From a virus: DNA of 64,000 nucleotides. Each line of letters begins with the position of its first letter. Within the stretch, counting starts at the first letter, position 1. A model generated the notes under the pieces. That model worked only from the letters and a program-made list of their open reading frames with translations. It was not told the origin of the DNA and searched no databases. Below, in pieces: positions 57,686 to 64,000 of this stretch. The stretch is from positions 1 to 64,000 of the IMG/VR virus record IMGVR_UViG_3300047157_000105, one strand, 5' to 3'. The position numbers and the translations under genes are program-made.

Positions 57686-58615
57686 GTGAAAGAATTTTTA
57701 TTCGTAGAAAAGTATAGACCAAAAACCATTGAGGATTGTATTCTCCCTAAAGACTTAAAGGAAACATTTCAAAAGATAGTCGATAAGGGAGAACTTCCCA
57801 ATATGATGTTTACTGGTTCAGCTGGTGTAGGTAAGACTACGGTAGCCAAAGCATTATGTCATGAGTTAGATCTTGACTATATGTTAATCAATGGATCAGA
57901 AGATGGTAACATTGATACCCTTCGTGGTAAGATCAAACAGTTTGCAAGTACTGTATCATTACAAGGTGGATTCAAAGTAGTTATCCTCGACGAGGCTGAT
58001 TATCTTAATCCTCAATCTACACAACCTGCTCTTCGTGGTTTCATTGAAGAGTTTAGTGATAACTGTAGGTTTATCCTTACTTGCAATTTTAAGAATCGTA
58101 TTATTGATCCTCTCCATTCGAGATGTTCTATATATGAATTCAACATAGGAAACAAAGCTTTGATGGCAGAGCAGTTTATGAAACGCCTTCAATTCATTCT
58201 TGATTCCGAACATATCATATATGACAATGCAGTGATTGCAGAACTCATTATGAAATACATACCTGACTGGAGACGTGTCATCAATGAATGTCAAAGATAT
58301 GGTATGAGTGGTCACATTGATACCGGCATTCTTGTTACTCTATCTGAGTCAAGTGTCGCTGGTCTTATGGAAGATCTTAAGACTAAGAACTTTAAAAAGA
58401 TGCGTAAATGGGTAACAGATAATATTGACGTAGAATCATCAAAGTTATTTAGATTAATTTATGATAACATGTCAACTTATGTAGAGCCTTCAAGTATTCC
58501 ACAATTGGTGCTTATACTTGCTGACTATTCATATAAAGATAGTTTTGTTGCAGATCATGAATTGAATGTAGTGGCATGTATGACTGAGATTATGTCACAA
58601 ATTAATTTTAAATAG
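57686..58615 (+). CDS. gp44: T4 gp44-like clamp-loader large subunit
   Basis: 309 residues from GTG 57686, chosen because GAGG sits 5 nt upstream; a GTG at 57680 is in frame. VEKYRPKTIEDCILP, Walker A TGSAGVGKTTVAKAL (about 43-57), DEAD-type VVILDEADYLNPQ (about 103) and SRC motif HSRCSIYEF. Four gp44 with one gp62 load gp45 on DNA. Confidence 0.95.
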   Translation: MKEFLFVEKYRPKTIEDCILPKDLKETFQKIVDKGELPNMMFTGSAGVGKTTVAKALCHELDLDYMLINGSEDGNIDTLRGKIKQFASTVSLQGGFKVVILDEADYLNPQSTQPALRGFIEEFSDNCRFILTCNFKNRIIDPLHSRCSIYEFNIGNKALMAEQFMKRLQFILDSEHIIYDNAVIAELIMKYIPDWRRVINECQRYGMSGHIDTGILVTLSESSVAGLMEDLKTKNFKKMRKWVTDNIDVESSKLFRLIYDNMSTYVEPSSIPQLVLILADYSYKDSFVADHELNVVACMTEIMSQINFK

Positions 58616-58622
58616 GAGACTT

Positions 58623-58769
58623 ATGGTACAGGAATTGGCAATGTACGGACAGATAATTACAACAGTGGGTATAGTTATGATACTGTGGCAGCTAGAAAAG
58701 GCTGGCAGATTATTACAACTAATGAGTAAATTCTTAGCGGAGGCAGTAGAAGAGCATGACAAAAATTAA
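58623..58769 (+). CDS. Tiny membrane protein in the clamp-loader operon
   Basis: 48 residues with AGGAG before ATG 58623. One transmembrane segment MYGQIITTVGIVMILWQLEK, then an amphipathic helix (LLQLMSKFLAEAVEEH). Overlaps the next gene by 14 nt. Its location between genes 44 and 62 is notable; function unknown. Confidence 0.55.
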   Translation: MVQELAMYGQIITTVGIVMILWQLEKAGRLLQLMSKFLAEAVEEHDKN

Positions 58770-59049
58770 TATTAGTGGTAATAATCTATATGAAGATCTT
58801 AAAGATTTCTTAAGTGATGAAATCATTGAAGTAGCTTTTACCAAAAAGAATGGTGAAGACCGTGTAATGAAATGCACACTTATGCCTAAAGAGATCCCTG
58901 CTGAAATGGCACCAAAGAATATTGGTAATCCACCAGATGAAGAGAACAGAGACTATCTAAATGTCTTTGATGTTGAAGCTCAAGGCTGGAGATCATTTAT
59001 TTTATCTAGTGTTAAATATGTAAAGACAAATCTCAATGAATCCGTTTGA
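58756..59049 (+). CDS. Small SH3-barrel-like protein
   Basis: 97 residues. EVAFTKKNGEDRVMKCTLMP, then YLNVFDVEAQGWRSFILSSV resemble the SH3-like beta-barrel proteins (FxKKDGxxRxMxCT...VFDxxxxxWRSF) widespread in T4-like marine phages. Function unknown. Overlaps gene 62 by 14 nt. Confidence 0.7.
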   Translation: MTKINISGNNLYEDLKDFLSDEIIEVAFTKKNGEDRVMKCTLMPKEIPAEMAPKNIGNPPDEENRDYLNVFDVEAQGWRSFILSSVKYVKTNLNESV

Positions 59050-59407
59050 ATTAATTAAATCTATATCTAGTACAAAGAAGGATATACTTGAGAATGAGAA
59101 AGACTACAATGCCTTTATGGTGAATCGTGGTCTTTCATATTTCCCTGATACTGTTATATACGCTAACGAAATGAATAGGTTTCACCACCTGGATAGCCGT
59201 CTACAGTATCAATTTCTTATAAATACTATTAGAAAACGTAATCGTTTTTCTAAGTGGAACAAGTCGATTGAATCTGATAATATCAGTGCTATAAAGCAAT
59301 ATTATGGTTATAGTAATGAAAAAGCTCGTGATGTACTTCCGCTTTTAAGTAATGAAAATCTTAAATATATAAGAGGAAGAATACAGCATGGCGGAATTCA
59401 ACGATGA
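59036..59407 (+). CDS. gp62: T4 gp62-like clamp-loader small subunit
   Basis: 123 residues. NPFELIKSISSTKKDILENE, FMVNRGLSYFPDTVIYANEM and RLQYQFLINTIRKRNRFSKW are typical of gp62. Overlaps regA by 20 nt. Shorter than T4 gp62 (187), as in marine relatives. Confidence 0.93.
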   Translation: MNPFELIKSISSTKKDILENEKDYNAFMVNRGLSYFPDTVIYANEMNRFHHLDSRLQYQFLINTIRKRNRFSKWNKSIESDNISAIKQYYGYSNEKARDVLPLLSNENLKYIRGRIQHGGIQR

Positions 59408-59798
59408 ACTGGTAAATTGGAAACCAGAGATGATGTTAGAGGTAATACTGGCAGAGCCAGATGATTTTCTAAAGATACGTGAAACTCTCACGAGAATAGG
59501 AGTAGCTTCTAAAAAAGATAATAAATTATATCAATCATGCCATATACTACACAAACAAGGTAGATATTTTATAACTCATTTTAAAGAGTTATTCTTATTA
59601 GATGGTAAGCCTTCTAATCTCACAGAGAATGATCTTAAACGTAGGAACACAATTGTCAAGCTAATGGATGATTGGGGATTACTTACTACAGTTGCTCCAA
59701 TTGGAGAGACAGCATCATTAAACCAAATTAAAATTATATCTCATAAAGATAAAAACGATTGGGAATTATGTCCCAAATATAATATAGGTATTAAGTAA
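59388..59798 (+). CDS. regA: RegA translational repressor
   Basis: 136 residues. LEVILAEPDDFLKIRETLTR, YQSCHILHKQGRYFITHFKE and DDLKRRNTIVKLMDDWGLL-like segment match RegA, which binds the start regions of early mRNAs and blocks initiation. Order gp44-gp62-regA-gp43 is as in T4, with an insertion before gp43 here. Confidence 0.95.
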   Translation: MAEFNDELVNWKPEMMLEVILAEPDDFLKIRETLTRIGVASKKDNKLYQSCHILHKQGRYFITHFKELFLLDGKPSNLTENDLKRRNTIVKLMDDWGLLTTVAPIGETASLNQIKIISHKDKNDWELCPKYNIGIK

Positions 59799-59804
59799 AA
59801 CCTG

Positions 59805-59812
59805 TATAAATA
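59805..59812 (+). promoter_or_regulatory. Late promoter box TATAAATA before hsp20
   Basis: Exact consensus 6 nt after the regA stop. Predicted +1 at 59818 is the first base of the following hairpin. Confidence 0.6.
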
Positions 59813-59817
59813 AAACT

Positions 59818-59846
59818 GAATATGCCTAACGGGTATTCATTTTTTT
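59818..59846 (+). terminator. Hairpin with U-run after regA (terminator or 5' stem-loop)
   Basis: GAATATGCC (59818-59826) pairs with GGGTATTC (59831-59838) with one bulge, loop TAAC, followed by ATTTTTTT. It fits a terminator for the replication operon. It also starts exactly at the predicted late +1, so it could be a stabilising 5' stem-loop. Confidence 0.7.
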
Positions 59847-59873
59847 AACCTTGCTATAAAATAGGAGGACAAT

Positions 59874-60329
59874 ATGTCAAACTTAGCATTTAACTTCCCG
59901 AGAGATACATTCTTGGGTTTTGATCAACTCTTCAACACATTACAAAATACTAATCTAGAAACCGTTCGCGGTGCTGGATATCCCCCGTATAATGTAATCA
60001 AAAGAGATGACGGTCATTTTCTAATTGAGATCGCTGTTGCGGGATTTAAAAAGGAAGACATTGACCTAACACTTGAGAAAGGTGTTTTAACTATCGCTGG
60101 TAAGAAAGCTACTGGTACAGATGTACGAGAGTATGCTCACCGCGGTATTTCTCAAAGGGCGTTTGAACGTTCATTTACTTTAGCCGACACACTTAAAGTT
60201 GTTGGTGCCGATATTGTAGATGGCATGCTTGTTGTTATTTTGGAGAACAATATTCCAGAAGAAGATAAGCCTCAAACAATCAATTTAGGTGACCTGCCGA
60301 AATCAGCGAAGAAGCTGTTACTAGGCTAA
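59874..60329 (+). CDS. Hsp20 small heat-shock protein
   Basis: 151 residues with a strong AGGAGG ribosome site. N-terminal region FNFPRDTFLGFDQLFNTL typical of IbpA, alpha-crystallin domain YNVIKRDDGHFLIEIAVAGF to MLVVILENNIP, and a C-terminal tail. Holds unfolded protein; phage versions probably help virion assembly. First gene of a late operon with iscU. Confidence 0.93.
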   Translation: MSNLAFNFPRDTFLGFDQLFNTLQNTNLETVRGAGYPPYNVIKRDDGHFLIEIAVAGFKKEDIDLTLEKGVLTIAGKKATGTDVREYAHRGISQRAFERSFTLADTLKVVGADIVDGMLVVILENNIPEEDKPQTINLGDLPKSAKKLLLG

Positions 60330-60343
60330 ATACTAAGGAGCAC

Positions 60344-60733
60344 ATGGCATATTCAGACAAAGTTTTAGATCATTACGAAAACCCACGCAATGTGGGAACG
60401 ATGGATCAACATGATCCTAATGTAGGTACTGGTATGGTAGGTGCTCCTGCTTGTGGCGATGTTATGAGACTACAAATAAAAGTAGAAGATAACATGGTTA
60501 CAGATGCAAAATTTAAAACATATGGGTGTGGATCAGCAATTGCTTCAAGCTCATTATTAACCGAGTGGGTAAAAGGTAGAACGGTAGAAGAAGTTCAAGC
60601 AATTAAAAATACTGAAATTGTTGAAGAGCTTCAGCTTCCACCAGTCAAGATACACTGTAGCGTATTAGCAGAAGATGCAATCAAGTGCGCAATCAAAGAT
60701 TATATGAATAAACAACCAAGGAATCACAGATGA
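60344..60733 (+). CDS. iscU: IscU-type Fe-S cluster scaffold
   Basis: 129 residues. Starts YSDKVLDHYENPRNVGTMD as IscU does; three ligand cysteines in APACGDVMRLQI, YGCGSAIASSS and KIHCSVLAED with the Asp of CGD present; PPVKIHCS lies where IscU has its HscA-binding LPPVK. It receives sulfur from IscS and builds a 2Fe-2S or 4Fe-4S cluster. AAGGAG precedes the ATG. Complete by length (E. coli 128). Confidence 0.94.
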   Translation: MAYSDKVLDHYENPRNVGTMDQHDPNVGTGMVGAPACGDVMRLQIKVEDNMVTDAKFKTYGCGSAIASSSLLTEWVKGRTVEEVQAIKNTEIVEELQLPPVKIHCSVLAEDAIKCAIKDYMNKQPRNHR

Positions 60734-61011
60734 ATGAAATTAGATTAGTTCGACTCACGTCGGGTGAAGAGTTATTATGTAAAAAGACAAACGAATCAGG
60801 TTTAACAATAACAGTAACAGATGTTGTTGCTTTAATTCCTACAGAGGAAAGATTAGGATTTATGCCTTATTTACCATACGCTGAAATAGAACAGCTAGTA
60901 ATCAAAAAAGATCACATCATGTTTGATCTTAAACCAACACAAGAGTTAGAAGCTCAGCATGTTTTAATGCACCAAGACACTAACATAGTTACTCCGGAGA
61001 AACCAGATTGA
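60730..61011 (+). CDS. Small protein, paralogue of 44274
   Basis: 93 residues, ATG overlapping the iscU stop (ATGA). EIRLVRLTSGEELLCKKTNE, then MPYLPYAEIEQLVIKKDHIM. Shares the (R/K)L.SGE(E/Q)(L/I) and M.P(Y/W)LP(Y/F) elements with the 44274 protein. Small beta-barrel-like; function unknown. Confidence 0.6.
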   Translation: MNEIRLVRLTSGEELLCKKTNESGLTITVTDVVALIPTEERLGFMPYLPYAEIEQLVIKKDHIMFDLKPTQELEAQHVLMHQDTNIVTPEKPD

Positions 61012-61036
61012 ACATTATAATAATTGTATAAGCAAG

Positions 61037-61067
61037 TATGTACATTTAGTTTGATTCGTGTTATAAT
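61037..61067 (+). promoter_or_regulatory. TATGTAC-class promoter upstream of gene 43
   Basis: TATGTAC (61037-61043), 18-bp spacer, TATAAT (61062-61067). The ATG at 61074 is 6 nt after the -10, so a leaderless DNA-polymerase mRNA is predicted. That would remove the usual upstream RegA-binding region. Confidence 0.8.
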
Positions 61068-61073
61068 ACACCC

Positions 61074-63341
61074 ATGAATCAAAACTTTTATACGTCAGCC
61101 TTTCGGCATGGAAAGGTCATTAAATATTTGGGCTATGAGAATGGTGAGAAAGTAAAGTTCACTGTTCCGTATCGCCCGACTCTATTTGTCACAAGCAAAC
61201 AAAACAATGCACATGATTGGCATTCCCTAGATGGTAAACCAGTAGAACCTATTCAGTTCGGTTCTATGGGAGAAGCCACTGACTTTATTAAGTCTTATGC
61301 AGATGTTCCTGGCTTTGATGTCTATGGCAATACCAACTATGTTGTTCAGTATCTTAATGAAGAGTTCCCTGGTGTAATCAAATGGGATCGTAACACAATC
61401 AATGTTACCTCTATCGATATCGAAACAAAGTTCGGTGATGGTTTCCCTGAGCCTAAAGATGCTGACCAGGAAGTGACAGCAATCACAATGAAGAATAACA
61501 TCGATGATACCTATTACACATTTGGTTGTGGTGAGTATGATGTAGAGAATTCTCTTATGCAAACACATTCGGTCGTTTATGTCAAGTGTGCTGACGAGAG
61601 AGAACTCTTACACAAATTTGTTTATCATTGGTCTAAGACTTCCCCTGATATTGTTACAGGTTGGAACTGTGAGTTCTTTGATATACCATATCTAGTAAAC
61701 CGTATTAGACGCATCTTTGATAATGGTCGTGAGAAGTTCCTATCTCCATGGCGAATGATTGATGAGCGTGAGACACATACTGGTTATGGTCAATCCACAC
61801 TTAAATACGAAATCAAAGGTGTAGCCATCTTAGATTACATGGCAATATTCAAGAAGTTCGGTTATTCGTATGGTCCACAAGAATCATATAAGTTAGATCA
61901 TATTGCAAATATTGTTCTCGGTGAGAAGAAGCTTGACTTCGGTGAAGCATCTGACCTTAATGAATTGCATGCAAATGACTATCAAAAGTTTATTGACTAT
62001 AACATCAAAGACGTAGAACTCATCGACCGTATGGAAGACAAGCTCGGTCTTATTAGTCTATGTCTTACCATGGCTTATAAAGGTGGTGTAAACTATGAGC
62101 AAGTGCTTGGCACTGTGGCTATATGGGATTCACTGATCTATCGTGACTTACATGCTAAGCGTATAGCTGTACCACAAAACGAAGAGTCATTTAAAGGTGC
62201 ATATCCTGGCGGTTATGTAAAAGAACCACATGTTGGTATGCATGATTGGGTATGTTCATTTGACTTAGCTTCTCTATATCCGTCAATCATTATGCAATAC
62301 AATATGTCTCCAGAGACTATCCTACTTGATGATGAGCCTGGTGTGAATGTAGAATCAGTCTTAGCTGGTCATATAAAGAATAATACACCAAACACGGCAT
62401 TAGCTGTAAACGGTGTTCGTTTCGATACAAAGAAGCTCGGTATTATTCCAGCCATTATCCAAGAGATCTATAATGATCGTCAAACATTTAAACAAGCACA
62501 ACTCAAAGCTGAGCAAGAGCTCGAGCTATGTGGTGTAAAGTCAGAGGTCTATGCCTTAGAGAAACGTATTGCTATTGCCAAGAACCAACAAATGGCATTA
62601 AAGATCCTACTCAACTCTTTGTATGGTGCAATGGGTAATAAGTGGTTTAGATATTTCGACATGCGTATTGCCGAAGGTATCACACTTACTGGTCAAGCAA
62701 CCATTCGTTGGGCAGAGAATAACTTGAATGATTACCTTAACAAAACCTTACAAACTAAAAAAGATTATGTAGTTGCTATTGATACCGACTCTGTCTATGT
62801 TTGTCTTGACGAGTTTGTTAAACGTCTTGGTCCAGCCAAGCCGGTAGACTTCCTTGACCAAGTATGTTCAGGTGCATTAGAAGGTGCACTCACTGAATGC
62901 TATGATCGTTTATTTAAAACACTAGGCGGTATAGAAAACAAAATGGTTATGGAACGTGAGGTAATTGCTGATCGTGGCATATGGACTGCCAAGAAGAGAT
63001 ACATACTCAATGTGCATGACAATGAAGGTGTTCGTTATGCTCAACCTAAATTAAAGATTATGGGTATCGAGGCAATCAAATCATCTACACCAGCTATATG
63101 TAGACAAGCCCTCAAAGATATCTTTCGCAGGATCATTGAGACTGATCAGGCAACCGTACAATCAGACATAGCAAACTTTAAAGCAGCATTTAAACAAGCG
63201 TCTGCCGAAGAGGTAAGCTTTCCTCGTGGTGTAAACAATCTAAATAAATGGACCGATAGGGAAAACATTTACAAGAAGGGAACACCTATTCATATTCGTG
63301 GTGCAATACTACACAATAATCTTATTACAAAACAAAATTAG
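61074..63341 (+). CDS. gp43: T4 gp43-like DNA polymerase (family B), 3' end frameshifted
   Basis: 755 residues in this frame. Exonuclease: Exo I SIDIETKFG (about 113-121), Exo II VTGWNCEFFDIP, Exo III YNIKDVELIDRM. Polymerase: motif A SFDLASLYPSI (about 395), motif B KILLNSLYGAMGNKWF, motif C AIDTDSVY (about 567). The frame ends at TAG after LITKQN; the conserved C-terminus (thumb and clamp-binding tip) follows in the -1 frame to 63586. One missing A in CAAAATTAGG explains it. Whole protein about 837 residues. Confidence 0.96.
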   Translation: MNQNFYTSAFRHGKVIKYLGYENGEKVKFTVPYRPTLFVTSKQNNAHDWHSLDGKPVEPIQFGSMGEATDFIKSYADVPGFDVYGNTNYVVQYLNEEFPGVIKWDRNTINVTSIDIETKFGDGFPEPKDADQEVTAITMKNNIDDTYYTFGCGEYDVENSLMQTHSVVYVKCADERELLHKFVYHWSKTSPDIVTGWNCEFFDIPYLVNRIRRIFDNGREKFLSPWRMIDERETHTGYGQSTLKYEIKGVAILDYMAIFKKFGYSYGPQESYKLDHIANIVLGEKKLDFGEASDLNELHANDYQKFIDYNIKDVELIDRMEDKLGLISLCLTMAYKGGVNYEQVLGTVAIWDSLIYRDLHAKRIAVPQNEESFKGAYPGGYVKEPHVGMHDWVCSFDLASLYPSIIMQYNMSPETILLDDEPGVNVESVLAGHIKNNTPNTALAVNGVRFDTKKLGIIPAIIQEIYNDRQTFKQAQLKAEQELELCGVKSEVYALEKRIAIAKNQQMALKILLNSLYGAMGNKWFRYFDMRIAEGITLTGQATIRWAENNLNDYLNKTLQTKKDYVVAIDTDSVYVCLDEFVKRLGPAKPVDFLDQVCSGALEGALTECYDRLFKTLGGIENKMVMEREVIADRGIWTAKKRYILNVHDNEGVRYAQPKLKIMGIEAIKSSTPAICRQALKDIFRRIIETDQATVQSDIANFKAAFKQASAEEVSFPRGVNNLNKWTDRENIYKKGTPIHIRGAILHNNLITKQN

Positions 63342-63586
63342 GTAGAAGTATTCAGAAGATAACTAGTGGTGACAAGGTCAAGTTTACATATCTTGTCAAG
63401 CCGAATCCAATCAAAGAGAATGTGATTGCATTTGTAGATTATCTCCCACGTCAATTTAAACTTGAGAAATATATAGATTATAACCTACAGTTCGAGAAGA
63501 CATTCTTGGGTGCAATCGAACCGGTATTAGAAGCAGTTGGATGGACCAGTGAGCATGAAGTATCATTGGAAGATTTTTTTGTTTAA
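63338..63586 (+). pseudogene. gp43: C-terminal piece of gp43 in the -1 frame
   Basis: Open frame LGRSIQKITSGDKVKFTYLV through EHEVSLEDFFV, without its own convincing start. KFTYLVKPNPIKENVIAF and YIDYNLQFEKTFLGAIEPVL are conserved family B thumb residues, and the final LEDFF is the sliding-clamp-binding tip. It joins the upstream frame at 63335-63338. Without it the polymerase would lose clamp binding and much of the thumb. Confidence 0.85.
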
Positions 63587-63588
63587 GG

Positions 63589-63618
63589 TATGTACTTTGA
63601 ACAAAAGTGTGATACAAT
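63589..63618 (+). promoter_or_regulatory. TATGTAC-class promoter
   Basis: TATGTAC (63589-63595), 17-bp spacer, TACAAT (63613-63618), one mismatch from TATAAT. ATG 63626 lies 7 nt after the -10. Confidence 0.7.
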
Positions 63619-63625
63619 ATAACAT

Positions 63626-63685
63626 ATGAGTAAATTAGACTACGTAATATTAAAACTCGGAGACTTATGTCAGCAGATTGGGTAA
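63626..63685 (+). CDS. Possible 19-residue leader peptide
   Basis: ATG 63626 opens a 19-codon frame (MSKLDYVILKLGDLCQQIG) at the predicted 5' end of the transcript. It runs over the start of the MazG-like gene in another frame (stop at 63685, next ATG at 63667). It might couple or dampen translation of the following gene. Very short; could be chance. Confidence 0.35.
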   Translation: MSKLDYVILKLGDLCQQIG

Positions 63686-64000
63686 ACGATATTAATCGTA
63701 TGCATAACAAATATGGTGTACGTGATTGGATAAATCATGCCACACCATTTCAATTAAAGAAGTTCTTAGAATTTCGTTTAGACTTTATCAAAGAAGAGTA
63801 TGATGAAACACGTGAAGCATTAATTATGGAAGATAGTGAAGAGATCGTAGATGGTCTTATCGACTTATGTGTTGTAGCTATCGGTACATTAGATGCTATG
63901 GGTATTAATGCTCATAAAGCATGGGATGAAGTATATCAAGCAAACATGGCAAAAGAAGTTGGTGTAAAAGAATCACGTCCAAATCCATTAGGTTTACCAG
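63667..64000 (+). CDS. MazG-like nucleotide pyrophosphohydrolase (partial at window end)
   Basis: ATG 63667 with GGAG 5 nt upstream; 111 residues to the window edge. MSADWVNDINRMHNKYGVRD then FIKEEYDETREAL and EEIVDGLIDLCVVAIGTLDA give the E..E...E..D metal pattern of all-alpha NTP pyrophosphohydrolases (MazG, dCTPase, HisE-like). Marine T4-like phages carry this type near gene 43. It would hydrolyse nucleoside triphosphates or related molecules. C-terminus not seen. Confidence 0.8.
   Translation, partial: MSADWVNDINRMHNKYGVRDWINHATPFQLKKFLEFRLDFIKEEYDETREALIMEDSEEIVDGLIDLCVVAIGTLDAMGINAHKAWDEVYQANMAKEVGVKESRPNPLGLP

Noticed and set aside
59218-59225. TATAAATA inside gene 62
   Set aside because: Intragenic. 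It could in principle serve regA (ATG 59388), but 160 nt is long and regA belongs to the early operon.
63327-63345. Programmed -1 frameshift in gene 43
   Set aside because: Zero-frame AAA CAA AAT TAG offers no tandem slippage: CAA would have to re-pair on ACA. A base-count error fits better.

Overview
The window is a segment of a low-GC, T4-like myovirus genome. Recognisable T4 orthologues appear in T4-like blocks: neck, sheath and terminase (gp13-gp14-gp15-gp16-gp17), tail sheath and tube (gp18-gp19), portal to major capsid (gp20-gp67-gp68-gp21-gp22-gp23), recombination (UvsY, UvsW, gp46, gp47), the late sigma factor gp55, and the replisome (gp45, gp44, gp62, RegA, gp43). Non-core genes (IscU, Hsp20, MazG-like, CobS/MoxR-like ATPase with a VWA partner, curli-like genes) point to a marine Gram-negative host. 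Myophages of SAR11-type or similar marine bacteria are the best guess, from remembered gene content only. I saw no tRNA genes, CRISPR array, insertion sequence or integrase.

Layout. 1-7.5 kb: tail-fibre and other virion genes, including a 1516-residue repetitive adhesin. 7.5-14.8 kb: an AT-rich accessory cassette of glycosyltransferase-like, methyltransferase-like, oxygenase-like and acetyltransferase-like proteins, an aminotransferase, GMP reductase and a mini adenylate-forming enzyme. 14.8-16.2 kb: small genes behind a very long RNA hairpin. 16.2-23.0 kb, minus strand: two holin-like membrane proteins, CsgF, CsgG, curlin-repeat proteins, a FecR-domain protein and a CHASE2 adenylate cyclase. 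23.0-29.2 kb: ferredoxin, small membrane proteins, a lipase, virion-associated proteins and a transglycosylase-like protein. 29.2-42.1 kb: the morphogenesis core. 42.1-64 kb: recombination and replication genes interrupted by radical-SAM enzymes, UDP-sugar enzymes, small envelope proteins, the MoxR/VWA pair, Hsp20 and IscU.

Regulation is readable. TATAAATA boxes (T4-type late promoters served by gp55) precede the virion and curli-like units. A second class, a TATGTAC box 17-18 bp upstream of TATAAT, precedes recombination, replication and regulatory genes. In both classes several boxes sit so close to the ATG that leaderless mRNAs are predicted.

Several genes carry apparent single-base frameshifts (guaC, csgG, a second curlin gene, the gp17 start, the gp43 end), mostly at short homopolymers. 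These may be sequence errors or real lesions. One junction, between a radical-SAM core and a SPASM-like ORF, falls on a correctly phased A AAA AAA heptamer and could be programmed -1 frameshifting. The most distinctive system is the late-expressed curli-like export and envelope-sensing cluster.
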